Source: Aridibacter sp965216195
Lineage (GTDB): Bacteria > Acidobacteriota > Blastocatellia > Pyrinomonadales > Pyrinomonadaceae
Direction: 5' to 3'
Assembly: GCA_965216195.1 (NCBI GenBank)
Contig: OZ244151.1
Coordinates: 3,472,001-3,536,000, forward strand
Length of the DNA stretch: 64,000 bases
Position 1 is the stretch's first letter. Every line of letters begins with the position of its first letter. The notes under the pieces were generated by a model. It was given only the letters and a program-made list of their open reading frames with translations, was not told the DNA's origin and searched no databases. The translations under genes and the position numbers were made by a program. This document shows positions 8,392 to 17,168 of this stretch, piece by piece.

Positions 8392-8634
8392 CTAGCCCTT
8401 GATTTCTATCAATTCCCGAAGGGCGCGATTAACTGCTTCGGAGTCGGGGAATTTGGTTTGGAGTTCAGGTTCTAAAAATATCGGGCGGAACTCTCTGACT
8501 AAGGCTGAACCATCTGACTTGTGAATAATAGTCTTGTACCCGCCTTTTAGCGCTTTTCGATATTTGCCGCGGACACCAAACTTTCCGCGAAGATCATATT
8601 CCTCCTGAATTTCGTTATTATCTTCCTTGCTCAT
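8392..8634 (-). CDS. BrnT-associated antitoxin-like protein
   Basis: An 80-residue acidic/basic protein. The middle (RGKFGVRGKYRKAL) and the end (TKFPDSEAVNRALRELIEI) match, from memory, small proteins encoded directly after brnT-type toxin genes, where the C-terminal segment resembles a DNA-binding or dimerisation module. Its ATG at 8634 lies inside the 3' end of the upstream brnT frame (overlap 8618-8634), the usual toxin-antitoxin arrangement with translational coupling. It appears intact while its toxin partner carries a stop codon, so it may be an orphaned antitoxin. Confidence 0.6.
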   Translation of the reverse strand: MSKEDNNEIQEEYDLRGKFGVRGKYRKALKGGYKTIIHKSDGSALVREFRPIFLEPELQTKFPDSEAVNRALRELIEIKG

Positions 8635-8911
8635 AAACTTCTCTCTCTATCGCAGTTGCTTTGCGGCAACTAATAATCCTGATACGAATCGTCCAGTCGT
8701 CTTCAGATTGTTCTGTATGAACTACGAGAAGAATTCGATGTGTAACTGAAAACCCAATGCTGACAAACCGTTCCTCGTCGTTCGAATGAAAATTATCCTA
8801 GAAGGTTACAACAAATTCATCCTCGAAAACTGATGCCCCTTCTTCAAAACTAATTTTATGCTCTTGAAGATTCGTTTTCGCCTTCTCTTCATCCCATTCA
8901 AAGATTATCAT
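8618..8911 (-). pseudogene. BrnT-type toxin gene interrupted by an in-frame amber codon
   Basis: The frame from ATG 8911 begins MIIFEWDEEKAKTNLQEHKI and SFEEGASVFEDEF, the BrnT ribonuclease-toxin opening (FEWDExKxxxNxxKH, then SFEEAxxVF). A TAG at 8798-8800 interrupts it after VVTF. Beyond the TAG the same frame stays open and gives the rest of the family: SNDEERFVSIGFS, RILLVVHTEQ and IRIISCRKATAIEREVYEQ, ending at TAA 8618. Joined, it would be about 97 residues, the normal BrnT length. Only one base separates it from an intact gene, so it is a young pseudogene, a read-through case or a sequencing error. The antitoxin frame overlaps its 3' end. Confidence 0.75.
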
Positions 8912-8951
8912 CCGTAGATATTGTAATAGATAATTGCTATGACAAAAAATT

Positions 8952-9602
8952 ATGAACTTTGAATACAGACACAAACCACCTACCATAGCCTCAGGCGAAA
9001 AACCTCCACTTCTTCTTCTCGTGCATGGCTTTGGCGCGGACGAAAACGACCTTTTTGGCCTTGCACCTTTTATGGACGAACGATTCTTTATCGCGAGTGT
9101 CCGTGCACCCTACGCTTTGCCGATGGGCGGCTACGCCTGGTTTGAGATCTATTTTGAGCCGCAGGGCATCTCTTTAAACGTCAAACAGTTTGAGGAAAGT
9201 GTCGAAAAACTTCAACCGTTTATCGATGTTTTGATCAGAGCACATGATCTTGATCAGCAGCGCGTTTATCTCTGCGGGTTTAGTCAGGGAGCAGCGATGT
9301 GTCTTGCCTCTGTGTTTAAAGAGCCAGGGAAATTTGCTGGGTTGGTTTGTATGAGCGGGCGGGCTTCTGCTGAAATGATGCCTGCCTCAGTCGACACCGA
9401 AAAACTTAAAGATTTTCCGATCCTTGTAACTCATGGAATTTTCGATCCTATTCTTCCAATCGAAAACGGGCGCGCAACAAAGGAATTTTTATCAACGCTG
9501 CCTGTTGATCTGGAATACAAGGAATATGAAATGGCTCACGAAATCTCGCAGGAGAGTTTGGGGGATGTTAGTGGGTGGTTGAGGAAACGTCTGGACAAGT
9601 AG
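8952..9602 (+). CDS. Phospholipase/carboxylesterase-family hydrolase
   Basis: A 216-residue cytoplasmic esterase of the Abhydrolase_2 group. It shows the oxyanion region LLLVHGFGADENDLFGLAP, the nucleophile elbow GFSQGAAM with Ser111, the acid in HGIFDPILP (Asp165) and the catalytic histidine in EYEMAHEIS (His196). Length and layout match short-chain acyl esterases and acyl-protein thioesterase-like enzymes. There is no signal peptide. It diverges from the broken brnT gene, whose start is only 41 bp away. The natural substrate is unknown. Confidence 0.9.
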   Translation: MNFEYRHKPPTIASGEKPPLLLLVHGFGADENDLFGLAPFMDERFFIASVRAPYALPMGGYAWFEIYFEPQGISLNVKQFEESVEKLQPFIDVLIRAHDLDQQRVYLCGFSQGAAMCLASVFKEPGKFAGLVCMSGRASAEMMPASVDTEKLKDFPILVTHGIFDPILPIENGRATKEFLSTLPVDLEYKEYEMAHEISQESLGDVSGWLRKRLDK

Positions 9603-9691
9603 GGTTTCGCGATACAGCAATAAAGATCGGAAATGATTCGGCTACCAATACCCATCTTTAATTTATCCGGTTGTATTTTTTTGAATCAAAG

Positions 9692-9774
9692 CTCGCGTAG
9701 CGAGTATCAGCATATAGCCCACAGCGTTTAGCTGTGGGTATACATAAAGAAAAGACCAAGCTATCGTAGATAGC
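9692..9774. repeat. Cluster of three REP-type hairpins at the 3' side of the IS200-like gene
   Basis: Three perfect inverted repeats lie within 83 bp: CTCGC-GTA-GCGAG (9692-9704), CCCACAGC-GTTTA-GCTGTGGG (9718-9738) and GCTATC-GTA-GATAGC (9760-9774). The middle one is flanked by TAGCCC-type sequence that recurs in opposite orientation on the other side of the transposase gene. Such subterminal hairpins are what HUH transposases of the IS200/RAYT group recognise. Confidence 0.65.
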
Positions 9775-9779
9775 GATAC

Positions 9780-10226
9780 CTATTTCCACAGGAATTCCCG
9801 CTCGTATTCAACACCGCTTTTATCAAGAAGCGCGACAAATTCATCTTCAAAACCCCTTTTCGAATGATGCGCCTTTTGATTTCTTATGTATTTACGTACG
9901 GGTTCAACCTGAGATTCGCTAACCGTAAACGCTCCATATCCGTTCTGCCATTCGAACGTAGGATGGACACTCGCGCGAGCCCATTTCGTTACATTCGGCT
10001 TCAAATCTTGGATGAATTTGGACATATTCATCGTTGGCTTAAGCACGACCAACAAATGAACATGATCCTCGATTCCACCAATCTCGATACATTTACCGCC
10101 TAAACCGCGAACGGTTCCACAAATATATTTATAGATTCTTTCTCTTAATTCTTCAGCTAAATAAGGCTCGCGATTCTTGGTTGAAAAGACAATGTGATAG
10201 AGCAAATTTGCATAAGTATGAGGCAT
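9780..10226 (-). CDS. IS200/IS605-like Y1 transposase (TnpA / REP-associated type)
   Basis: A 148-residue single-strand DNA transposase. The HUH motif is in DHVHLLVVL (His55, His57) and the nucleophilic tyrosine is in RKYIRNQKAHH (Tyr113). The N-terminus MPHTYANLLYHIVFSTKNR is typical of the family. The frame is complete and has no stop, so it may be active. No tnpB or other passenger gene is present. Hairpins on both sides (9692-9774 and 10277-10298) could be element ends or REP sequences mobilised by the protein. Length fits IS200-type TnpA. Confidence 0.88.
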   Translation of the reverse strand: MPHTYANLLYHIVFSTKNREPYLAEELRERIYKYICGTVRGLGGKCIEIGGIEDHVHLLVVLKPTMNMSKFIQDLKPNVTKWARASVHPTFEWQNGYGAFTVSESQVEPVRKYIRNQKAHHSKRGFEDEFVALLDKSGVEYEREFLWK

Positions 10227-10276
10227 AAATTTCTTTCGCCTTTTTTCAAAGGCTCGGTGTTGGGGGGCGCGTTTTC

Positions 10277-10298
10277 CTGCAGCATTTGCTACGGGCTA
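10277..10298. repeat. REP-type hairpin on the 5' side of the IS200-like gene
   Basis: An imperfect hairpin, GCAGCA/TGCTAC, is followed by GGGCTA. Its reverse complement reads TAGCCC then the hairpin, resembling the 9714-9738 repeat in inverted orientation. It probably marks the other border of the transposase unit. Confidence 0.5.
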
Positions 10299-10302
10299 CA
10301 TT

Positions 10303-10611
10303 CTAGTCACCATCTTCGATGGTTGAGATTGTTAAAGGTGCCGGGTCTTTTCTCCATACTTGATTCAAGATCTCCAACTTTACTTCCTTGAGATTGGGAT
10401 TGTTTCTAAACTCTTCGATAAGTCTCACTTCTTTTCGATATTGTTCCCAAAAATTTTTCCATTCCTTTTTCTTTTTTGGCGAGGGAATACGTATTTTTTT
10501 GTGGACAAATTCACATCTATTCCCACACATCGGGCAATCTATCGATTTAATATTCTGTTCACGCCTGTATGATTTTTTGCATTTGACGCACACGTGAGTT
10601 CGTTTGCTCAT
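10303..10611 (-). CDS. Small zinc-ribbon hypothetical protein
   Basis: A 102-residue protein. Two Cys pairs near the N-terminus (HVCVKCKKSY and CPMCGNRC) form a probable zinc ribbon at about residues 7-33. A Lys-rich amphipathic segment (SPKKKKEWKNFWEQYRKE) and a short acidic tail follow. Zinc ribbons of this kind bind nucleic acid or mediate protein contacts, but no specific family is recognised. It stands between the IS200-like unit and an unrelated aminotransferase gene transcribed the other way, so context gives no hint of its job. Confidence 0.6.
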   Translation of the reverse strand: MSKRTHVCVKCKKSYRREQNIKSIDCPMCGNRCEFVHKKIRIPSPKKKKEWKNFWEQYRKEVRLIEEFRNNPNLKEVKLEILNQVWRKDPAPLTISTIEDGD

Positions 10612-10704
10612 GAGATATCCTGCCTTCAGTAAAGGGCGACTTGTTTAACGTATCTACCCGATTCTATAATCCTAACTTCACCGGCACAAAATCACGAAAA
10701 TATT

Positions 10705-11901
10705 ATGCCAAATTCTTCAAAACTATTGAAATACTTTCCGCCAATGGGAGTTTATGAAACCCTCTTTAAATTTCAGGATGCGACCGGTGTTTATATGGGC
10801 GAACCGGGGACGCACCCATGGGCGCAGGGATTTCCGCTTACAAAGCAACTGCCAAACGGACCGGAACTACCAAAAACTGTCGAACTCGATTATCTGGATC
10901 TGAAATATCCGCAGGCGACTGGAAATCCCGAACTCCTTGAATCGATAACCGATTACTACAAACACTTTTATGGCGCGAATATAACAACGGATAACGTCTG
11001 CGTTTTTGCAGGCGGAAGACCCGGGATTTTTGCAGCGGTTGCGTTTTTGCCGGATGAGTATGAAGTTTTGATTGAGGAGACGGAGTACACACCTTATTAC
11101 GATCTTTTAGAATTGCTTGACCGCCGCTATCACATCATTCCGTCGAACGAAGAAAACGGATTTGCGCCTGATCCCGAGGATTATGAGTGGGCGGCGAGGG
11201 ATATAAAGACGCCATTTTACATAAAAAGCAATCCGTGTAATCCGACCGGGCATGTCTGGAGCGGCGAGGTTTTGAAGGAGTTTGTCGAAGGCGTGATCGA
11301 GCGCGGGGATGCGGCGCTTATTGACGAGGCTTACGAATTCTTCAATACAAACCGGGCGGAGAGTGCGCTCGAATATGTACCCGATATCGATGAGACAAAC
11401 GTCCTGGTTGTCGGTGCGGCAACAAAAGGACTTCAGGTTCCGGGTATGCGTACGGGTTGGGTAATCGCGGCGAAGGAAACGATTGAGATATTTAGAAACT
11501 TCTCGTCAATTGCAATGGGGGGTGTATCAAGACCATCGCAAATCGCCGTAGCAGGAATGCTCGAGATCGAGAGAGTGACCGAGGCCCGCAATGCCGTGAA
11601 AGAATATTTTGACGATCAGAGAAATTGGTATGCGGAGAAACTAAGCGAAGTTGGGATCGAACTGTTTACGGGCGAGGGCGGTTTTTATCACTGGGGCAAA
11701 CTTCCGGGCGATCTAACGGCGGATGAGTTTAACGAAAAACTCTTTAAGCACAAAGCAGCGATTCTGCCGGGACACCTTTGCGACATGCACCGCCGCGGAA
11801 ACTCCGGTGAGCTTGGTAAATACATCAGATTTTCGTTTGGCCCATTGGAGAAAAAAACCCGTGAGGAGAGTATCCGGATAATTGGAGAGTGTTTGAATTA
11901 A
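10705..11901 (+). CDS. Class I/II PLP-dependent aminotransferase
   Basis: A 398-residue fold-type I aminotransferase. The PLP-binding lysine is in GAATKGLQVPGMRTGW (Lys241), with the substrate-carboxylate region including Arg249. Other signatures are the cofactor-contact motif SNPCNPTG (Asn179) and IDEAY (Asp207). The N-terminal part (ATGNPELLESITDYYKHFYG) matches the small-domain lead-in of aspartate-aminotransferase-like enzymes. The amino-acid substrate cannot be read from the sequence. It is a single gene, with its start 93 bp from the divergent zinc-ribbon gene. Confidence 0.9.
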   Translation: MPNSSKLLKYFPPMGVYETLFKFQDATGVYMGEPGTHPWAQGFPLTKQLPNGPELPKTVELDYLDLKYPQATGNPELLESITDYYKHFYGANITTDNVCVFAGGRPGIFAAVAFLPDEYEVLIEETEYTPYYDLLELLDRRYHIIPSNEENGFAPDPEDYEWAARDIKTPFYIKSNPCNPTGHVWSGEVLKEFVEGVIERGDAALIDEAYEFFNTNRAESALEYVPDIDETNVLVVGAATKGLQVPGMRTGWVIAAKETIEIFRNFSSIAMGGVSRPSQIAVAGMLEIERVTEARNAVKEYFDDQRNWYAEKLSEVGIELFTGEGGFYHWGKLPGDLTADEFNEKLFKHKAAILPGHLCDMHRRGNSGELGKYIRFSFGPLEKKTREESIRIIGECLN

Positions 11902-11936
11902 AGGAGCGCATGCGCCTTCGCGTGCGCTCCCACCGT

Positions 11937-12935
11937 TTACTGTTTGCTCACATAATTTTTGTGGACAACGATCTTTCTTTTCGCATCTACGGCTTCAAAA
12001 AGCACGTTTTTTGCGTTTTCCCGGGTTACAACCTTCGTGCGTTGGGAGACGTTCTGAGTCGATGCCTTTCCACTTTCAGCGCCCCTTAGGAATGCCAAAA
12101 CCTGGCCGGGCATAACCGGATTAAACTTCACTTTTTCATTCAAATTCGCAACGGCCTCAACCGCTGCGGCCTTTAGCATTCGCGGCCAAAGCTTTTTGAA
12201 AAGCGAATTTGAAACGTAAACATCCGCGCTATTGATCTTGCCGTTGATGGCGAAAGCATAGCCGATGGCGTTGCGTTTGCCGTCAATGATGTTGCCAAGC
12301 TTATCCAGGTAGCCGTCGATTTTTTCTCTTACTTTTGAGTTTTCGAGGCTCAACTGAAGACTTGTGGCTGACTTGGCGTCTGCAACTGAAACGGAAACGT
12401 TAGCACTCAATTTATCCTGTGCCTTGCTCACCTCGTTCCAAACCTCTTGTTGCGAACGAGATTTATTTGCCGCGAGTTTTAGCTTTTTTGTGACGATTCG
12501 ATCTTTTGAGGACGAGAATTTTCCGGAATCTTCTTTTCCCCGTTTTGACCAACGCCCGGATTCCACGCAGAATGCCTGAATCAAAATTTTCCCCGAATTT
12601 GCCGGTATGATAATCGAAACGGCGAGCACCCGGTCTTGCTTTCCGCCTTTTACGATGTCGCCTGATTGAATGAAAACGTCATGCGTCTTTGACAAATTCT
12701 GTACGGAGAGTTCGTTTACGTCGGAGGTTTCGTAAACGACGAATTCTTTATTTTCCAACGCTTCCTGCAGCGTCAAAATATTGTTTTTTGTATATTTATC
12801 CTTTCCGTAGATAAGAAAAATGGATAGATTTTTGTGGCTGTAGGCTTTCGAAACCCTGTAACTTTGCGCTTTTACCGTACCGAAAACACCGAGTGTTAAC
12901 AGTAGTGCTACGCATAAAATGCTTTGTAATTTCAT
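11937..12935 (-). CDS. Secreted ARPP-1/DUF6569-like protein
   Basis: A 332-residue protein with a Sec signal (ILCVALLLTLGVFGTVKAQ). The middle shows LTLQEALENKEFVVYET, VNELSVQNLSKTHDVFIQSGD and IVKGGKQDRVLAVSIIIP, matching the ARPP-1 / DUF6569 domain. That family has a conserved GGKQDR-like core, and its members have no assigned biochemical activity as far as I know. The C-terminal third contains SSADVYVSN-like and KLWPRMLKAAAVEAV segments. Exported, probably periplasmic. It is convergent with the aminotransferase gene, with 35 bp between the stops. Confidence 0.75.
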   Translation of the reverse strand: MKLQSILCVALLLTLGVFGTVKAQSYRVSKAYSHKNLSIFLIYGKDKYTKNNILTLQEALENKEFVVYETSDVNELSVQNLSKTHDVFIQSGDIVKGGKQDRVLAVSIIIPANSGKILIQAFCVESGRWSKRGKEDSGKFSSSKDRIVTKKLKLAANKSRSQQEVWNEVSKAQDKLSANVSVSVADAKSATSLQLSLENSKVREKIDGYLDKLGNIIDGKRNAIGYAFAINGKINSADVYVSNSLFKKLWPRMLKAAAVEAVANLNEKVKFNPVMPGQVLAFLRGAESGKASTQNVSQRTKVVTRENAKNVLFEAVDAKRKIVVHKNYVSKQ

Positions 12936-13096
12936 GGTGTACTCCTCAATTTTTAAACTTCTTTGGGAAGAACTGTTTGATTAGATGAACGAAGTAGGGA
13001 AAACGTCTTGCAACAGGAGCGAAATTTTTACTTTGGCGAAGTGGCCAACTATTTATGCGGGTACACAGGTAAGAGTTGCGGTAATATTAAAACGTT

Positions 13097-13912
13097 ATGA
13101 AAAGCTTAGTTTTTGCTTGCCTAGGTCTTGCTCTTGTTCTTGCGGGCTGCCGCGGAGAGCATCCGCATTATACAGCTGACCTAAAAATCACCCCCGAACC
13201 GATCGAAGCCCGAAAGCCGACCGATTTGATTTTTCAGGTCAAAAATCCAAAAGGGGAGAAAACCAGTGAGCTCGAAATTGTTCATGAAAAGCCGATGCAT
13301 CTTTTCATGGTGTCGGAGGATTTGTCACAGTATTTTCACGAGCATCCCGAAAAGCAGGCCGACGGAACGTACAAACTAACGGGTTTTGTATATCCGAATG
13401 GCGGCAAATTTAAAATCTACATCGATTTTAGGCCAAAAGGCGAAGAGGATCAGACGGTTGAGTCTTTTGTCGTGGATGTGGAGGGCGAAGGTCGGGAAGA
13501 GGTTGAATTAGTTCCGGACGAGAAATTTGAGAAAATTGTTGACGGTCTGCGTGTTGTGATGAAACCAAATATCGATTTGGTCAAACGCAAGGACGTTATG
13601 TTTATGTTTCAGATGTTTGATGCTGAGACTGACGCTCCCGCGACTGATTTACAAACTTACCTAGGCGAAAAGGCTCATTTTGTGATCATCAGAAAGGGAC
13701 TCGGGAGATTCGTTCACGCACATCCGATGTCCTCAAAAACTATGACTGAAAATACGAATTCAAATATGAAAATGCCTGATTTGGGAGCGGATCCGGAATC
13801 AAAGGTAGTTGCGATGACCAACTTTCCGAATCGAGGGATTTATAAAATCTTTGCGCAGTTTAAGCGAAACGGCAAAGTAATCACAGTGCCGTTTGTTTTC
13901 AGGGTTGAATAG
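13097..13912 (+). CDS. FixH/YtkA-like lipoprotein with His-rich motifs
   Basis: A 271-residue lipoprotein. The lipobox LVLAGC gives acyl-Cys18. Two related beta-sandwich halves follow. The first contains HEKPMHLFMVSEDLSQYFHEHP and the second EKAHFVIIRKGLGRFVHAHP. The paired H-x-H-P motifs in YtkA/FixH-like domains suggest metal (copper) or redox-partner contact, but this is inference. It is convergent with a DoxX-like membrane protein gene that is itself downstream of a c-type cytochrome gene, hinting at a shared role in periplasmic redox chemistry. Confidence 0.7.
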   Translation: MKSLVFACLGLALVLAGCRGEHPHYTADLKITPEPIEARKPTDLIFQVKNPKGEKTSELEIVHEKPMHLFMVSEDLSQYFHEHPEKQADGTYKLTGFVYPNGGKFKIYIDFRPKGEEDQTVESFVVDVEGEGREEVELVPDEKFEKIVDGLRVVMKPNIDLVKRKDVMFMFQMFDAETDAPATDLQTYLGEKAHFVIIRKGLGRFVHAHPMSSKTMTENTNSNMKMPDLGADPESKVVAMTNFPNRGIYKIFAQFKRNGKVITVPFVFRVE

Positions 13913-13917
13913 ACCGA

Positions 13918-15009
13918 TTAATTGTAAGGTCCGTAAAATAGATAGTGTAGACCGTAATAGAGCAGGAAGATTGTTACGAAAGCCAGGTAATATAGCCCGG
14001 TCATAAAATAGGCTTCTGTGAAAAGCGATTTATCACGCAGGACGAGCATTTCGCGAGCGTCTGTCGGACCTCTTACAATCAGAACAAAAAGTATGGCGAT
14101 GATCATCAGGTGTCCTACAGCGTCAAGCAACCCAAATTCCGCAATCGCCAAAACAAAAATCGACATAAACCCAAGAGATATGAGTCTTCCTACCACGGAA
14201 ACCGCGCCAAGCAGGATAAAAGTTATGAAAAACTCCAGAAAGCCCGAGAGCTTCATGAAAAATTCGCTGGACATTCCCATGAGCATATGCGGGCTTTTCT
14301 CAAAAATCGGATCGGTCCAATGCGCATAGGCAAATTTTTCGACCGATGCCCAGATCAAAGTGAGTCCGGTGCAGGCAAAAAGCACTACGAACGCGGATTT
14401 AAGCCAACCCTTTGACTTGATTCCCGAGGCGGTCAGGTAGTAGGCGATCCCTAGAAAGATCATGTAATCAAGGGTGTGAAAGAGCCCGTATTGGAAACTG
14501 GCGATAATCCAAAGTACGAAAATGCCTATTCCCGTAATCGGTGTGGTATAGCGGGAGATAACGCAGAGCGCCATAATTAAATGGAGCCATGGAACCCACG
14601 CTGCATTCGTTTTTAATTCAGGCGTGACATAGAAACTCTCTCCCCAACCCAAAGCCCACCACAAGAAAAGCGCAAAGAAAAAAATTCCTGCTGCCGCTCG
14701 CATAATGTAGTTTGCGAGGTTGTCGAAAAGTTTTAGTTTTTTATCAAATTCGGCTAGATACTCTTCTTCATAAATGTATCGGTCAAGAAGGAAAAATACG
14801 TAGCAGGCGATCACCGAAGCGATAAACATGTAAACAAAAGTTTTGTCTATCACCTCGCCGATTGGAAGGGGCGGCTCCGCCACGTCAAATTCTGCAAACC
14901 ATTTAACGTGAGCTTCGACCGTTTCGACTAGAAGAAAAACGAACGCAGCGAAAAGAGAGCATTTCAATACATTGTGGATCAAGGGATTTTCTAATGCTTT
15001 GGAAATCAT
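13918..15009 (-). CDS. DoxX-like multi-pass membrane protein
   Basis: A 363-residue integral membrane protein with about eight hydrophobic helices, for example AAFVFLLVETVEAHV near the N-terminus and IIAILFVLIVRG and FVTIFLLYYGLHYLFYG at the C-terminus. The HVKWF motif after the first helix and the GFLEFFITFILLGAV region resemble DoxX-family proteins, which associate with quinol or thiol redox reactions. It starts about 50 bp after the end of the cytochrome gene on the same strand, so the two are probably co-transcribed. No catalytic residue is certain. Confidence 0.65.
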   Translation of the reverse strand: MISKALENPLIHNVLKCSLFAAFVFLLVETVEAHVKWFAEFDVAEPPLPIGEVIDKTFVYMFIASVIACYVFFLLDRYIYEEEYLAEFDKKLKLFDNLANYIMRAAAGIFFFALFLWWALGWGESFYVTPELKTNAAWVPWLHLIMALCVISRYTTPITGIGIFVLWIIASFQYGLFHTLDYMIFLGIAYYLTASGIKSKGWLKSAFVVLFACTGLTLIWASVEKFAYAHWTDPIFEKSPHMLMGMSSEFFMKLSGFLEFFITFILLGAVSVVGRLISLGFMSIFVLAIAEFGLLDAVGHLMIIAILFVLIVRGPTDAREMLVLRDKSLFTEAYFMTGLYYLAFVTIFLLYYGLHYLFYGPYN

Positions 15010-15062
15010 TTTTCTGCCTCATTTTCTGTTAGTCTTATCGAGGGAAGTATCTCAATCAAAAC

Positions 15063-16832
15063 TCAACTTCGTCCTTTCTTCGTAGAGTGAACCCAATCGA
15101 GCGCGAGCGGCGTATTCATATGAACCTTGATTCCAAGATAATCACGGAAAACGCCTTGCAGGTTGCTTATCTGTTCTTGCTCCTCGCGGTGTATGTATTC
15201 ATTTCGCCCGTTGTGAAGCGTAGGAATAATAATGAAGAAGACCCTTGGAATTTTCCGATTTTCAACTTTTGCAATTGATTTCTTCGGTTTCTGTACACTC
15301 GATAAATAATCACCCTCGTCAAAATTTCGAACGTGACATTGAATGCAGGTCATTCCTTTCTCTTCAAACAAACGCCGCCGTGGATCGCGAAGCTTCGTCT
15401 TTGCGACCATATACTTAAACTTGTAATCGCGCGCGATAAGCGTGGTATCTACATTCGCTTTTTTGATCGAACCGTCAGGCATAATTTCGGGAACGTGCAC
15501 CGTGTGATTTACCGGATCGTAAAGTTTCTCCCAGCCTTTTTTATAAAGCGGGCTGTTCTTGTCGGTTATTGGAGCGCGTGCTTTTTCATAATGTGTACCG
15601 CTTTCACTCGGTTTTACTCCCGCGACAAAACCTGCCATCGGCGGACTGTTTACGGCCAGGACTTTCCTGCCGTTTCGCACGACCGGATTAATTTTCATCG
15701 CACCCAAAAGCCAACCATCACCGTGTAGATACTTGCCGTTGTTGTCGTAAGCATTTCCGCCTCCTAGACGTGAATTGTGCGGTAGCGCGGCAAAGTTTGC
15801 GCGCAGCATTGGCTCGGTTGGGTGGCTGTAATTCAGTGTCCAGGTTATGAAATTGGCCAAAGCCTCTCCGTATTTTGCTTTGTCATTTTTTACAAAGTCT
15901 TTAATTTCTGCGCCGTCGAAAAAAGTTTCATGAAATTTCTTTGCAAAGATATAGTTGTTTTTCTGGCGGAGCGCTTCGGGCCTCGTTGCATCGCCGCCAC
16001 GAATAATTCTCATACGCGGCATAAAGTAGGCTTGAGGTCCGGCTTTTTCGTTGAAGTAAACTAGGCGCAGCTCAAATACCTTTTTGTTAACTCGCGGTCT
16101 GACAGCGATCAGTTCCCAATTTTTGGCCTTCCAAACCGGATCGAATTTTGAACTGGTCGGATCCACCGCGGGGTTTTTGTGCAGAATCGCAAGCTGTTTC
16201 ATGGCGTCGCGGAAAAGCTGTTTGCCGCTAGAAGGCTGAATTCCGCTTCCCGGTTTAATCTGTTTTTCTGCTTCAATTTCTGCCGCTCTTTGGAAAAAAC
16301 TTACGATGCCCCATTTCTTATTTGCGGCTTTTAAACGCTCAGGATCAATGATCGAAACAAATGCATTTACTTCGAGCGACGTCGGCGGCAATTCCTTAAG
16401 CTTAACTCTTTCCTTAACGATCTTGAGATTGTACTCTTTCGTGACGCTTCTATTAGGGCGCGATTTATCAGGTGACATTTCTGTCACCTTTATTACAAAC
16501 TTTCCGGAATCACCATCACTCGGCTGCGGCGTCCAATCTACCGTCAACGTGTTTTGATCAAACTTGGCGGATTTTGGCTTTTCGACCAATTCGATCCGTA
16601 TGTAATCTGCTTCTTCGTCAATGACTTCAAGTCCAAACGTCAAACGCTGCCCGAGACCGATTTTGTCGTGCCGAAGATCTGCGATTTCGGGGAGCTGATT
16701 CTCTGTTTGTTCACTTTTGTCGGGGTTATTTGATCTTGCCTTCGAGTTGTGCGGCCTAAGTAAGAAAGCACCGGCTAAAAGCACAAGAAACATTAGCAAC
16801 GCCAGCATCTGCAAAGTTCTTTTTTTGTTCAT
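15063..16832 (-). CDS. Single-haem c-type cytochrome with an Ig-like domain
   Basis: A 589-residue membrane-anchored or secreted protein. After a hydrophobic segment (MLALLMFLVLLAGAFLL, about residues 8-24) comes an Ig/cadherin-like domain (about 50-145; GKFVIKVTE is its last strand). A long unassigned region follows, then one haem-c motif CIQCH near the C-terminus (MTCIQCHVRNFDEGD). A single CXXCH sets it apart from di-haem peroxidases. The ATG at 16832 was chosen because it places the hydrophobic anchor at the N-terminus; an upstream start at 16937 adds 35 atypical residues. The gene is followed by the DoxX-like gene. Exact role unknown. Confidence 0.7.
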   Translation of the reverse strand: MNKKRTLQMLALLMFLVLLAGAFLLRPHNSKARSNNPDKSEQTENQLPEIADLRHDKIGLGQRLTFGLEVIDEEADYIRIELVEKPKSAKFDQNTLTVDWTPQPSDGDSGKFVIKVTEMSPDKSRPNRSVTKEYNLKIVKERVKLKELPPTSLEVNAFVSIIDPERLKAANKKWGIVSFFQRAAEIEAEKQIKPGSGIQPSSGKQLFRDAMKQLAILHKNPAVDPTSSKFDPVWKAKNWELIAVRPRVNKKVFELRLVYFNEKAGPQAYFMPRMRIIRGGDATRPEALRQKNNYIFAKKFHETFFDGAEIKDFVKNDKAKYGEALANFITWTLNYSHPTEPMLRANFAALPHNSRLGGGNAYDNNGKYLHGDGWLLGAMKINPVVRNGRKVLAVNSPPMAGFVAGVKPSESGTHYEKARAPITDKNSPLYKKGWEKLYDPVNHTVHVPEIMPDGSIKKANVDTTLIARDYKFKYMVAKTKLRDPRRRLFEEKGMTCIQCHVRNFDEGDYLSSVQKPKKSIAKVENRKIPRVFFIIIPTLHNGRNEYIHREEQEQISNLQGVFRDYLGIKVHMNTPLALDWVHSTKKGRS

Positions 16833-17168
16833 CTTATCCAGTATTTTGTCACACCTGTCAACACTTTTATTTGCAAGCCAGGCTGCCTTTGTCAATAATT
16901 TTGTAACGTTAATTTGGCAGGAGGCAAAATGAAACACGCCGGATCATGATCGGGTGGTTGTTTTTGTCGGTCCTGTTTGGATCCGTGAGGGCAAAACTAC
17001 GGATTCAGACCCGGCAGGGACAAATTTACGATAGCTGTGGTTAAGTATCAGCATGAGATTTGCACTTTATCATTTTGAACAGGATAGACCTCTTCCGCTC
17101 TTTTTCGTATAGTAAGCGTTAAACAAAAATAGTAAACATATCAAAAGCGACGCTCATCGGAGTAGTTT
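16833..17168. other. 336-bp intergenic region between divergent genes
   Basis: It holds the upstream regions of the cytochrome gene (leftward) and the propeller-amidohydrolase gene (rightward). I see no gene, strong hairpin or clear promoter pair; a TTGACA-like hexamer on the minus strand near 16860 lies too close to the start codon to be convincing. Confidence 0.5.
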
